From contig OY762224.2 in assembly GCA_963665265.2 (NCBI GenBank), positions 3,162,001 through 3,226,000 of the forward strand: a stretch of 64,000 nt of DNA, written 5' to 3'. The stretch comes from CAXXHQ01 sp963665265. GTDB lineage: Bacteria > Planctomycetota > Planctomycetia > Pirellulales > Thermoguttaceae. The notes under the pieces were generated by a model. The model did no database searches, had not been told where the DNA came from, and saw nothing but the letters and a program-made list of their open reading frames with translations. This document shows, one piece after another, positions 1 to 7,978 of this stretch. Positions within the stretch are counted from its first letter, which is position 1, and each line of letters starts with the position of its first letter. Both the position numbers and the translations under genes were made by a program.

Positions 1-264
1 TACAAGAACGAAGATGCCCCAAGCGGGAACGAATTTGTCAACGTGGACGATCCGACGGAAATTCTAAACGACCTCAACGAGTGGGAACCGATGTTTTCGT
101 CAGTGGAAAGCCTGCGTGGACTTTTCCTCATGAAACCGCAAAGCCTCGTCGGCTTCGTTCGTGACGAGCCGATCATCACCGACGATCGCCCCTATACCGA
201 ATTTCCGCTATGGAGAAGCATTTTCAACCCTCGTTACGACGAACGATTGAAGATTTCAAACTGA
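1..264 (+). CDS. C-terminal end of a probable spermidine synthase-like protein (5' end outside window)
   Basis: The first frame is open from base 1 and stops with TGA at 262-264, so the gene begins before the window. The visible 87 residues end with ITDDRPYTEFPLWR near the C-terminus. That matches the TDDxPxxEF/Y closing motif seen in many fused membrane/spermidine-synthase-like proteins of bacteria. No catalytic domain is visible, so the assignment rests on this tail only. A GTG inside the frame at 43 could be mistaken for a start but is probably internal. Moderate to low certainty on function, good certainty that it is coding. Confidence 0.45.
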   Translation, partial: YKNEDAPSGNEFVNVDDPTEILNDLNEWEPMFSSVESLRGLFLMKPQSLVGFVRDEPIITDDRPYTEFPLWRSIFNPRYDERLKISN

Positions 265-604
265 GAACGTCTCAAGGAAACTTATTTGCATCGTCAGCTG
301 AGTCATACATTTTCTTAACGCTCATGCCGCGTTCTTTGACTTTTTCTGAATTTTCCAAGCTCCAGGTTCTTCACGAAAACAAAATGCGTCTTTTCTTAGA
401 GGCACCTTTATTTTTTGCTACGACATGAAACTCTGGCCGGCCGGAATACATAAGATTACACCTACGCCGTTAAGCATTATCCCCTCGCCTCCGCGTGAAA
501 ATCTCTTGCTTTTTCGTGTATTTTGAGCGCTTCGTTGTTAAACCAATTTGCTCTCCCTCCGTCTCGACGATCTCTACGCGATAATCCGCGTCGCGAAGCG
601 ACAA
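265..604. other. Intergenic stretch without a supported gene
   Basis: About 340 bases between two convergent genes. Short open frames exist here but lack family signals. The 3' side holds the region downstream of the TGA of the next minus-strand gene, which stays open for about 44 codons (see rejected items). I see no clear terminator, tRNA or repeat. Confidence 0.4.
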
Positions 605-2227
605 TCATTTACGTATCGCGATGTCGTCGGCGTCCTTGAGAACCGGCCTGCCGTCTTCACTTGCATTTATCGAATAATTCTTGCCGCAGTCGTCTTTTCC
701 GTTCGGCCCAACGCTGTAGAGAACGTATCCGGACTCGGACGACTTATAGATGTAGTTCTTCTCCGAAAACGGATCTTTCGGCAACTCCGGCAAGAACTCC
801 GGCGTCAACTCGGCCAATTCCCTCGGATACACGCCATGCGCCGCATGATAGCCGGCCAACCCTAACGAAAAACGGGCGAAGGAACGTTCGACCCCAAGAC
901 GAGGCTCAAGAGTCATCAAATCCGGGGTAAGCATGTCTGCAAGCAAGCCAAAATGGATTTCCGCAAATAGTTGGGCGTGTTCTAGCGGGGTTCTTTGACG
1001 TAAATTGAACTCGTCGGTCGTCACTATTGCGACGGCGGCCTCAGCTCGCGTTTTGGTGATTTTCTTAAAATTCGATAGCTGCGGAGAATTCCACTTAGCT
1101 TTTATTCGTTCCTGGTTTATTTCGTCAAAATAAGCGTTTGTCTGTCGTAAAACTTCGTCCCAATCAATCTCAGTTTGCATCAGAAGCGTTTTCAACGCTT
1201 GATGCACCGAAGATTTGGGAAACTGATATGTGTCCCGGGAAATCTTTTTTGAAACCATGCCCTCATCCTCGCAACGGTAACATTGAAACGCCTCTTGTAG
1301 AAAACAGTGAATCGCGTCGATCCGTGCATCAACGTTCCAAGCTGTATCGTAAGAAATTTCTACAGGAATGGCGGCCATTTCGTCGCCGAAGCGTTTTGCC
1401 TGTTTCGCGGTCAGCTTCTCCGTCAATGCCATCTTTTGCATTGCATCGAACGTCGTGGCATAGCAGATTTGCGCGACGAGTTTTCCTGTAAACGAAGGAG
1501 TTCGTTCAAATTGCTTCGCTAAACGAAGGCATACCATTGCATCTTGCCAGGCCTCCGCCGATTGATTCGCTTGCATGCGATTCATTATGCGGATGACGAG
1601 CAAAAATGCGGCTTTCCGAGAAGCGTCATAAGCTCCTGTATTTGCGAAACTAATCTCGTTATCGCCTTGAGGCGCCGTAAGAGGAATACAGAAGAACGGT
1701 CGCTTCGACGCTTCCTCGATTGTTTTTAGCGCCGTCTCGTTCGCTGCCAAGCAGTCGGCCATTCGCGGAAATTCCTCCTTCGACCAAGGCCGCGTCGATG
1801 CTTGATGCTCCTCCTCGTCAACGTCAACCTCCTTGCCGATCTCGATCTGTTTTGTTGCGGAGCTTTGATCGGCATGGCGTTTAGCGATAAACTCCATAAA
1901 GTTTATGAGACCCTCGCCGTCCTCGGTCAAATCTTTTGCGCCCAGCGCTTCCAATGTCTTCGCCCTGATCGCCTTGTCGATGATTTTCGTGCCGACGGCC
2001 TTGAGCATTAGCACGGCCGCGTTATTCTCCGGCGTGACTCCGGCGTTCAAACGCGAGTTGAGCGCCGCTTGATAGTCGACGTAGCCGTCTGCGCGGACCG
2101 GCTCCGTGATGTACGTCGTCTCTTTCGAAATCGTGATCTTCGGCTTCGGATGCCCGACCTGAGCCGCCCCGTCGGCGGAAAAAACTGTTAAAAGAATCGC
2201 TCCGCATAGAAAAGACGGAATACGCAC
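605..2227 (-). CDS. Secreted planctomycete-type protein of unknown function
   Basis: About 540 residues. I chose a GTG start at 2227 rather than the longer frame from 2302. It is preceded by GGGAG with about 7 nt spacing, and it places a normal signal peptide (RIPSFLCGAILLTVFSADGAAQ) at the N-terminus. The mature part begins with a stretch typical of a large planctomycete family (EPVRADGYVDYQAALN, then TPENNAAVLMLKA). The C-terminal part carries a pilin-like or general secreted-protein segment (YPRELAELTPEFLPELPKDP, then YSVGPNGKDDCG). No catalytic motif is recognised. It is probably exported to the periplasm. The neighbours do not suggest a pathway. Confidence 0.7.
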   Translation of the reverse strand: MRIPSFLCGAILLTVFSADGAAQVGHPKPKITISKETTYITEPVRADGYVDYQAALNSRLNAGVTPENNAAVLMLKAVGTKIIDKAIRAKTLEALGAKDLTEDGEGLINFMEFIAKRHADQSSATKQIEIGKEVDVDEEEHQASTRPWSKEEFPRMADCLAANETALKTIEEASKRPFFCIPLTAPQGDNEISFANTGAYDASRKAAFLLVIRIMNRMQANQSAEAWQDAMVCLRLAKQFERTPSFTGKLVAQICYATTFDAMQKMALTEKLTAKQAKRFGDEMAAIPVEISYDTAWNVDARIDAIHCFLQEAFQCYRCEDEGMVSKKISRDTYQFPKSSVHQALKTLLMQTEIDWDEVLRQTNAYFDEINQERIKAKWNSPQLSNFKKITKTRAEAAVAIVTTDEFNLRQRTPLEHAQLFAEIHFGLLADMLTPDLMTLEPRLGVERSFARFSLGLAGYHAAHGVYPRELAELTPEFLPELPKDPFSEKNYIYKSSESGYVLYSVGPNGKDDCGKNYSINASEDGRPVLKDADDIAIRK

Positions 2228-2311
2228 GTAAAATCTCCCGACGGTCGTTGTCCCAAAAGTACAAACGCGTTCGCCGCGTATAGTGGCAATTAGAATTCGC
2301 ATCCGAAGCGA

Positions 2312-2533
2312 CTACTGTCGTTCGTTCGCGGCATCTTCTGGCGGGGCATCTTCGTATTCAAAGTCGGGATGCATGCCTCGTTCGATCATTGCCATACGTT
2401 CACGATGCCGAATCAATATCTTAATTATGGCAATAATCCCGCCAGAGACGATCGCCACGAGCGCCACCAAAAAAGGCAAATGGGAGGTGGTAATAAACGG
2501 AAGTAGCGACGGTTCGGCGAAAAGCGGACTCAT
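2312..2533 (-). CDS. Small single-span membrane protein, paralog 1
   Basis: 73 residues. A hydrophobic helix (about residues 18-42) is followed by a basic juxtamembrane segment, RHRERMAMIERGMHPDFE, and an acidic tail. The same motif with few changes occurs in the next gene upstream (2620-2829), so the two are paralogs in tandem. Proteins with one helix plus a RHRERMAMIEkGmhPd segment are common small inner-membrane proteins of unknown function. The cytoplasmic tail is short, so a scaffold or modulator role is possible, but nothing here proves it. Confidence 0.6.
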   Translation of the reverse strand: MSPLFAEPSLLPFITTSHLPFLVALVAIVSGGIIAIIKILIRHRERMAMIERGMHPDFEYEDAPPEDAANERQ

Positions 2534-2619
2534 AATTACTCTCTGAATATCTAAGAGGAAAAACGACTAAACGCCGTTCAAGCAATTTTTGATAGGCACG
2601 CGAACAACGCTCGACTGGT

Positions 2620-2829
2620 CTAATCCGGCGGCGTTTCTTCAACTTCGTAGTCGGGATGCATGCCGTGCTCAATCATCGCCATCCGTTCGCGGTGGCGAAT
2701 CCGCATCTTGGTCACGGTGATGATCGTTACGACGGTCGCACTGGCGACGATAGCGACGATCATCGCCAAAGCTGGATTTGACGGATCAAACAACTGCGAA
2801 AAATCCGTTGCGCCGAAGAGGGAGAGCAT
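2620..2829 (-). CDS. Small single-span membrane protein, paralog 2
   Basis: 69 residues with a hydrophobic helix at about residues 18-42, then RIRHRERMAMIEHGMHPDYE and an acidic end (EVEETPPD). It is the tandem partner of the gene at 2312-2533, with 86 bases between them on the same strand, suggesting one transcript and a local duplication. The helices differ while the basic motif is nearly identical, so the motif is the constrained part. Function unknown. Confidence 0.6.
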   Translation of the reverse strand: MLSLFGATDFSQLFDPSNPALAMIVAIVASATVVTIITVTKMRIRHRERMAMIEHGMHPDYEVEETPPD

Positions 2830-3048
2830 GGTATTTTCTTTAATTATGTAAAGGGGAATGATGGAAAACCCACAACAACATCATTCTATTCGCTCCGCAG
2901 AGTCAAGTATTGCCTACTTTGCTTGATATTTTATCGAAAAATTCACCCCGAGGGGACCAAATCGCCGCTTTTCCGCCCGGCTGACTTTTTTTTACTTTTC
3001 GTGTACGATATTCGGGACAGTCCGATTCCTTGTCCAAAAGGCAGCGTC

Positions 3049-3933
3049 ATGGATCGATCGCCGTTCCCCGTTTCTCGCAAATCGCGATTCGCTCGCAGCG
3101 TTTTTCGCGTATTACTGTTCATCGCCGCGATCGTCGTATCCATGTTGGGAACACTCATGTTTTTTGAAGAATCGCTCATCTATTTTCCCTCAAAATATCC
3201 GCAAGGGGAATGGAATCCGACGGGTTTCCCATTCGAGGACGTTAATTTCGCCGCGTCGGACGGCGTGAAATTGCATGGCTGGTACGTTCCCTGTCCGAAT
3301 GCCAGGGGGGCCGTACTTTTTTTGCATGGGAACGGCGGAAATATTACTCACCGCGCCGATTTTTTGCGAGCGCTGCATAAATCGATGCGGGCGTCCGTCT
3401 TTATCTTCGACTACCGAGGCTACGGGCGTAGCGAAGGCCAGCCGACGGAGGCGGGCGTCTACGCCGACGCTCGAGCGGCCCGCGATTGGCTGGCGAAACG
3501 CGAAAATATCGACCCGGCCGACATCGTCTTCATGGGCGAATCGTTCGGGGGCGCCGTCGCAGTCGATTTGGCCGCCAATGACGGCGCCCGCGGACTGGTC
3601 CTGATAAGCGTGTTTGGAGATATTCGCTCGGTCGCGCAACATCACTATGGTCTACTCCCCATTCAGTATTTAATGCGATCGCGGTTTGACTCGGCGGCAA
3701 AGATAGCGAATTACCACGGCCCGCTCTTGCAGATGCACGGCGACGTTGATTCAATTATCCCGATAGCGGAGGGGGAGCGACTTTTCGCGGCCGCCAATCG
3801 GCCAAAAGAGTTTTTGCGAATCCCCGGTCACGATCACAATGATTTTCCTCCGCAAGAGTTTTTCAAGGCTCTCGACGTCTTTTTTGACAAGCTCCCTTTG
3901 CCGACGGCAAAAGACGACATAGATGAAAAATAG
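3049..3933 (+). CDS. Alpha/beta hydrolase, membrane-anchored, YfhR/ABHD13-like
   Basis: About 294 residues from the ATG at 3049; the open frame extends further upstream but without family sequence. An N-terminal hydrophobic anchor (FRVLLFIAAIVVSMLGTLMFF) precedes the hydrolase core. The oxyanion region is LFLHGNGGN, the nucleophile elbow is GESFGG, the acid is in MHGDVDSIIP, and the histidine is in GHDHNDF. All catalytic elements are intact. The family contains serine hydrolases or thioesterases of mostly unknown substrate. The stop overlaps the region where the next gene may start, suggesting co-transcription. Confidence 0.85.
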   Translation: MDRSPFPVSRKSRFARSVFRVLLFIAAIVVSMLGTLMFFEESLIYFPSKYPQGEWNPTGFPFEDVNFAASDGVKLHGWYVPCPNARGAVLFLHGNGGNITHRADFLRALHKSMRASVFIFDYRGYGRSEGQPTEAGVYADARAARDWLAKRENIDPADIVFMGESFGGAVAVDLAANDGARGLVLISVFGDIRSVAQHHYGLLPIQYLMRSRFDSAAKIANYHGPLLQMHGDVDSIIPIAEGERLFAAANRPKEFLRIPGHDHNDFPPQEFFKALDVFFDKLPLPTAKDDIDEK

Positions 3934-3943
3934 CGGCGTTTCC

Positions 3944-5116
3944 ATGTCCGAGCAAGAAACGATGTCGTCACGCGAGCGGTTGCTCCGCGCATTGAATCAC
4001 GAAGAGACGGATCGCATTCCGATCGACTTCGGGGGGAACCTCACCGGCATCCACCAGTTCGCCTACGAAAAGTTGCTCGCCCATCTCGGCATGAACGATC
4101 CTTCGCCGACGCTTATGGACGTGCCGCAACGGCTTTCCCGCCCCTGCGAGGAACTCTTGCGGCGTTTTCACGTCGATACTCGGTATATCGCGACAAAATA
4201 TCCGGAGCACTTTGACGGGGAAGTCAAAAAAAACACGCGGGCAGGCCGCCTTTGGCATGATTTGACGGACGAGTTCGGCGTCGTCTGGTCGATGCCCGAC
4301 GACCGGCCGAACTATATGGACATTACGCATCACCCGCTCGACGGCGCCACGTTAAAGGATTTGGCCGCCTATCCGTTTCCGAAGGGAACCGATCGCAGCC
4401 GATTCGTCGGGTTGCGTGAACAAGCTATGGCCATTCTCAATGACACGCCGTACGCCGTCGTGAGCTCGATTGCCGGGATGGTTTACGAAACGTGCTGGTA
4501 CATGCGAGGTTTGGAGCGTTGGTTTTTGGATATGGCCGATCAGCCAGAGTTTTGCGAGGCATTGATCGACCGAATGCTAAAGTATTGGCTCGATTGGTTT
4601 GACGGTTTTTTGGCGGAAGTCGGCGACATTATTGACGTGATTACCTTGGGCGACGATTTGGCTGGGCAAACTGGCCCCCTCTTTAGCCCGAGTTTTTACC
4701 GAGAAGTGGTGAAGCCACGTCACAAAAAGTTGATTCAGCATATTCGGGCTAAAACAAATGCGAAAATCTGGTATCATACATGCGGCGCATGCACGGTCTT
4801 TTTGCCGGACCTTATCGATAATGGCGTCGAAGCGTTGAATCCCGTGCAGATCAGCGCCTCCGGTATGATTCCCTTCGAACTCAAACCGAAATTTGGCGAG
4901 AAACTTACTTTTTGGGGGGGCGCGATCGATTCGCAGCATGTTTTACCGACCGCCACGCCTGAAATAGTTCGGGAGCACGTGCGACGCAATGTAGAAATTT
5001 GGAAACCCGGCGGGGGTTATGTGTTTAGCGGCGTTCACAACATCCAGGCCGACGTTCCTCCGGAAAACGTGGTCGCCATGTTCGACGCCGCCTATGAATT
5101 TGGTTTTTATTCCTAG
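3944..5116 (+). CDS. Uroporphyrinogen decarboxylase (URO-D) family protein
   Basis: About 390 residues with the URO-D superfamily opening (SRERLLRALNHEETDRIPIDFGG) and the C-terminal barrel strands (WYHTCGAC, NPVQISASGM, WGGAIDSQHVLP). The paralogous branch of this superfamily includes corrinoid methyltransferases such as MtaA-type proteins and many uncharacterised members. True HemE is shorter and has other signatures, so this is not the haem enzyme. Starts at 3923 (overlapping the previous gene) or 3962 are also possible; 3944 is a compromise. Substrate unknown. Confidence 0.75.
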   Translation: MSEQETMSSRERLLRALNHEETDRIPIDFGGNLTGIHQFAYEKLLAHLGMNDPSPTLMDVPQRLSRPCEELLRRFHVDTRYIATKYPEHFDGEVKKNTRAGRLWHDLTDEFGVVWSMPDDRPNYMDITHHPLDGATLKDLAAYPFPKGTDRSRFVGLREQAMAILNDTPYAVVSSIAGMVYETCWYMRGLERWFLDMADQPEFCEALIDRMLKYWLDWFDGFLAEVGDIIDVITLGDDLAGQTGPLFSPSFYREVVKPRHKKLIQHIRAKTNAKIWYHTCGACTVFLPDLIDNGVEALNPVQISASGMIPFELKPKFGEKLTFWGGAIDSQHVLPTATPEIVREHVRRNVEIWKPGGGYVFSGVHNIQADVPPENVVAMFDAAYEFGFYS

Positions 5117-5142
5117 ATCGAAGACTTCTCGGAGATCATTCG

Positions 5143-5523
5143 ATGATTACAGCCTTTAGCGAAAAAGAGCCGTTGAAAACGCTGGTTTCAGACGGCGAGC
5201 ATGAGCTGTTCGCGGATACGACGCAGGATAAAGGCGGGCAAAACGCCGGTTTTCGTCCACATGAACTGCTGGAAGCCGCGCTGGCCGCATGCCTCAACAT
5301 GTACGTCCGCACGTATGCCGACAACCATTCCATGCCGATCGAAAAGGTCGTTTCCAAGGTTGAACTCGACCGCTCGGACCCGACGAAGACTGTCTTCCGC
5401 CACCATGTAGAAATCGAAGGGGACCTTTCTGAAGCCCAACGCGAGATGTTAGCCAAGGTCGCCGACGCTTGTCCTGTGCGCAAAACGCTTTCTAAGCCCA
5501 TCTCCTGGGAACTCTTGCCCTAG
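5143..5523 (+). CDS. OsmC-like peroxiredoxin-type protein
   Basis: 126 residues. The OsmC/Ohr fold signature is visible: the first conserved cysteine lies in ALAACLNM and the second in ADACPVRKTL. These two cysteines normally form the peroxidatic and resolving pair that reduces hydroperoxides in the cytoplasm. The gene lies 26 bases behind the URO-D-like gene on the same strand. Some OsmC-like proteins in other bacteria are selenoproteins, but here both redox positions are encoded by Cys codons. Confidence 0.8.
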   Translation: MITAFSEKEPLKTLVSDGEHELFADTTQDKGGQNAGFRPHELLEAALAACLNMYVRTYADNHSMPIEKVVSKVELDRSDPTKTVFRHHVEIEGDLSEAQREMLAKVADACPVRKTLSKPISWELLP

Positions 5524-5715
5524 CCGGGCGTTGCGGCGCTTGCCAAGCGAGCGCTTCTCCATTGCCATAGCGTAAAGATAAGAAGGATGTGTTTTGTGAT
5601 CGGTTTCTCGTAGGAGTGACGCATTTCCGTCATTTATTGACGGAAAACGGTTGCGATTCGGCCTTATAGTTGTCATAATTGCTAAAATCAGACTCGTTTA
5701 CAGTTGGGGTTCATA

Positions 5716-6498
5716 ATGCGTGCGGAACAGCGTCGATCGCGGTTGCTGGACATGATCCGGCAGCATAAATTCGCCCGGTTGCCGGATTTGGTCGAACAAA
5801 TGGCCGTTTCTGAATCGACCGTGCGGCGCGACTTGGAAAAAATGGAGAGCGACGGACGTCTTCGCCGAATCCACGGTGGAGCCATGTATCTCGACCTCGC
5901 TCCGCAATTACCGCATTTCGACTCCCTGCAAGACCAGTCCTGGTCGTTAAAGCAGGCGGTCGCCCGAAAGGCGGCCGAACTGGTCAACGACGGCGATGTA
6001 GTCCTCCTCGGCGGAGGAACCACCGTTTTCGAGGTTGCTCGGGCCTTGGTCGGTCGCCCCTTACATATCGTGACGACATCCTTGCCTACGGCCAATTTGT
6101 TCGCCTCCGATCCAAAGAGCGATCTGATTTTCGTGGGCGGAAACATTTGCCCTCAAACGGGAGTGGCCCGCGGTCCTTACGCCGACCGCACCTTAGCCGC
6201 GATCCGAGTGCGAAAAACCATTTTGAGCGTCGCGGGAATTTGCGACGAAGGCTGTTTCAACAACAATTTACTGTTGGTCGAAACGGAACGCGTGATGATG
6301 CGGGCGGCGGAAGAAACGATCATCGTCGCCGATAGCACGAAATTTGGCAGGCAAAGTTTAGCGCATCTTTGCCCCTTGAATGAAGTCGGGCGGTTAGTGA
6401 CAGACGACCGACTTGCCGTCGATCATCGCGAGCGACTCCGTGAGTCGGGCGTCCACTTAGAAATCGCCGCGACTCAAAACTCCTTCTCCTTATCGTAA
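5716..6498 (+). CDS. DeoR/GlpR-family transcriptional regulator of the BMC operon
   Basis: About 260 residues. The N-terminal winged helix is clear (LPDLVEQMAVSESTVRRDLE, then RRIHGGA). The C-terminal sugar-phosphate-sensing domain shows the DeoRC pattern (GDVVLLGGGTTVFEVARAL, and VADSTKFGR near the end). The ATG at 5716 follows a GGGG run with 6 nt spacing; an upstream TTG is less likely. DeoR proteins usually repress sugar-use operons and respond to phosphorylated sugars. Its position directly ahead of the microcompartment genes suggests it controls them, perhaps in response to fuculose- or rhamnulose-phosphate (inference). Confidence 0.85.
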   Translation: MRAEQRRSRLLDMIRQHKFARLPDLVEQMAVSESTVRRDLEKMESDGRLRRIHGGAMYLDLAPQLPHFDSLQDQSWSLKQAVARKAAELVNDGDVVLLGGGTTVFEVARALVGRPLHIVTTSLPTANLFASDPKSDLIFVGGNICPQTGVARGPYADRTLAAIRVRKTILSVAGICDEGCFNNNLLLVETERVMMRAAEETIIVADSTKFGRQSLAHLCPLNEVGRLVTDDRLAVDHRERLRESGVHLEIAATQNSFSLS

Positions 6499-6526
6499 CC
6501 TTTTGCAACCTACTGACTAAGCTCCT

Positions 6527-7198
6527 ATGACTTCTCTCTCTTCTCCGATGTTGGATCGTAGCTTCGTCGAACAGATTGTGCGCGAAATCGTTCTCGCGCA
6601 AGTCGGCGGAGCGCCGAACAGGCCGGACCTCGTCGTCAGCGTGTCGGCTCGGCACGTTCATTTGACCGACGAGCACGTCGAAACGTTATTCGGCCCGGGG
6701 CGCAAGCTCACGGTGGCCAAAGATCTATTTCAAGACGGCTATTTCGCCGCCGAAGAGACGGTCATGGTCGTCGGTCCTCGCCGGCGCATGCTCCCTTCGG
6801 TGCGGGTATTGGGTCCGACGCGGCCGGAAAGCCAAGTCGAATTGGCCTTTACCGACGGGATTTCGCTGGGAATCGACATACCGGTCCGCGCAAGCGGCGA
6901 CGTCGCCGGAACGCCCGGCTGCGTCATCGTCGGGCCGAAAGGGGTGGTCGAACTGAAGCAAGGGGTGATTCGCGCCGAGCGGCACGTTCACATGGGCCCC
7001 GCCGACGCCGCCTATTACGGCGTGAAAGATAAAGACCGCATGTCGCTCCGCGTTCATGCAAAAAGTTGCGCTGTAACGTTCGAGAATTTACTCGTTCGCG
7101 TGGGCGAAAAAATTAAATTGGAAGTTCACCTCGACACCGACGAAGGAAACGCATGTGACATCGATCATGCCGACCGCGTCGAGTTGATTAAAACTTAA
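6527..7198 (+). CDS. pduL: PduL-type phosphotransacylase
   Basis: 223 residues. PduL transfers an acyl group from CoA to phosphate inside microcompartments and recycles CoA. The zinc-binding histidine motifs are present in both repeats (SARHVHLT near residue 42 and AERHVHMGP near residue 150), with HLDTDEGNAC near the end. Residues 9-27 (LDRSFVEQIVREIVLAQVG) form a short amphipathic helix before a linker, which is the typical encapsulation peptide. It follows the regulator by 28 bases and belongs to the BMC operon. Confidence 0.93.
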   Translation: MTSLSSPMLDRSFVEQIVREIVLAQVGGAPNRPDLVVSVSARHVHLTDEHVETLFGPGRKLTVAKDLFQDGYFAAEETVMVVGPRRRMLPSVRVLGPTRPESQVELAFTDGISLGIDIPVRASGDVAGTPGCVIVGPKGVVELKQGVIRAERHVHMGPADAAYYGVKDKDRMSLRVHAKSCAVTFENLLVRVGEKIKLEVHLDTDEGNACDIDHADRVELIKT

Positions 7199-7220
7199 TA
7201 CTATTACGTCTCCTCGTTCG

Positions 7221-7241
7221 GCCTTCCGCGAAACGGAAGGC
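7221..7241 (+). promoter_or_regulatory. Perfect 8-bp hairpin in the leader of the first shell gene
   Basis: The stem GCCTTCCG pairs with CGGAAGGC across a CGAAA loop. It sits between pduL and the first BMC-H gene, without a T-run, so it is not a classical terminator. It may protect or define the 5' end of a processed shell-protein mRNA and help raise its level relative to pduL (inference). Confidence 0.5.
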
Positions 7242-7270
7242 GTTCATGTTTCTTCTTGGAGTAACTAGCT

Positions 7271-7579
7271 ATGAGTAAAGGAAAAGCGATGGAAGCGTTG
7301 GGAATGATCGAAGTCAAAGGATTCGTGACTTTGGTCGAAGCGACCGACGCGATGATGAAGGCCGCCAACGTCGAGTTCCTCGGCTGGGACAAAGTCGGCA
7401 GCGGTTTGGTTAGCGCGTTCGTCACCGGCGACGTCGCCGCCGTGAAAGCGGCCACCGACGCCGGGGCCGCCTCGGCCGGTCGCATCGGCGAAGTCGTGAG
7501 CGTGCAAGTGATTCCGCGTCCGCACGAAGACCTCGGCGTCGTATTGCCCGCCGGCTCGAAGGAATCGTCGGCCGAGTAA
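7271..7579 (+). CDS. BMC-H hexameric shell protein 1
   Basis: 102 residues, one BMC domain (Pfam 00936 type). Hallmarks: EALGMIEVKGFVTLVEATDAMMKAANVEF, then GSGLVSAFVTGDVAAVKAATDAG and the closing VIPRPHEDL. It assembles into hexamers that tile the flat facets of the shell. Compared with the second BMC-H it has a longer C-terminal tail rich in Ser and Glu. It has a good ribosome site (GGAG, spacing about 9). Two BMC-H plus three BMC-P and no BMC-T fits the PVM type. Confidence 0.95.
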   Translation: MSKGKAMEALGMIEVKGFVTLVEATDAMMKAANVEFLGWDKVGSGLVSAFVTGDVAAVKAATDAGAASAGRIGEVVSVQVIPRPHEDLGVVLPAGSKESSAE

Positions 7580-7659
7580 TTTCGCCGACCGATTGCCCGC
7601 ATTCACGTTCAAGAAGCTAACTAATTTAAACATCATCGAACATTAAGGGATACGATATT

Positions 7660-7929
7660 ATGCAAGACGCCATTGGATTATTGGAAACGAAAGGCTTGGT
7701 CGCTTTGGTCGAGGCGACCGACGCGATGGCCAAGGCCGCTAACGTTCAGATCGTCAAACGCGTGCAGATCGGCGGAGGCTTGGTCACGACCGTCGTTCGC
7801 GGCGACGTGGGAAGCGTTCGTGCGGCGGTTGAAGCCGGCGCCAACGCCGCTTCGCGTTCCGGCGAATTGGTCGCCAGCCATATTATTCCGCGCCCTGCCG
7901 AAGGAATCGTCGAAGCGTACCTTTCGTAA
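7660..7929 (+). CDS. BMC-H hexameric shell protein 2
   Basis: 89 residues, a minimal BMC domain: DAIGLLETKGLVALVEATDAM, the pore-side GGGLVTTVVRGDVGSVRAAV, and HIIPRPAEGI at the end. It is paralogous to the shell gene 80 bases upstream and is probably the main facet protein. The pore-loop region (VQIGGG) differs from its partner (KVGSG), so the two hexamers may admit different molecules (inference). Confidence 0.95.
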   Translation: MQDAIGLLETKGLVALVEATDAMAKAANVQIVKRVQIGGGLVTTVVRGDVGSVRAAVEAGANAASRSGELVASHIIPRPAEGIVEAYLS

Positions 7930-7978
7930 TTGAAAGGCGTTCGTTTTTTGCCGCTGCGTCCGAAGGAGACGGATCGCG

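Noticed and set aside
476..607. Possible UGA readthrough at the end of the secreted protein gene (TGA 605-607), with about 44 open codons and a weak 5-bp hairpin 13 nt after the TGA.
   Set aside because: The stem is only 5 bp, the added peptide has no Cys and looks like translated spacer (basic, low complexity), and the protein already ends like its family. A stretch of 44 open codons by chance is not rare.
5143..5523. OsmC-like protein as a further selenoprotein, since this family includes some.
   Set aside because: Both redox positions are plain Cys codons and the stop is TAG, with no SECIS-like hairpin.
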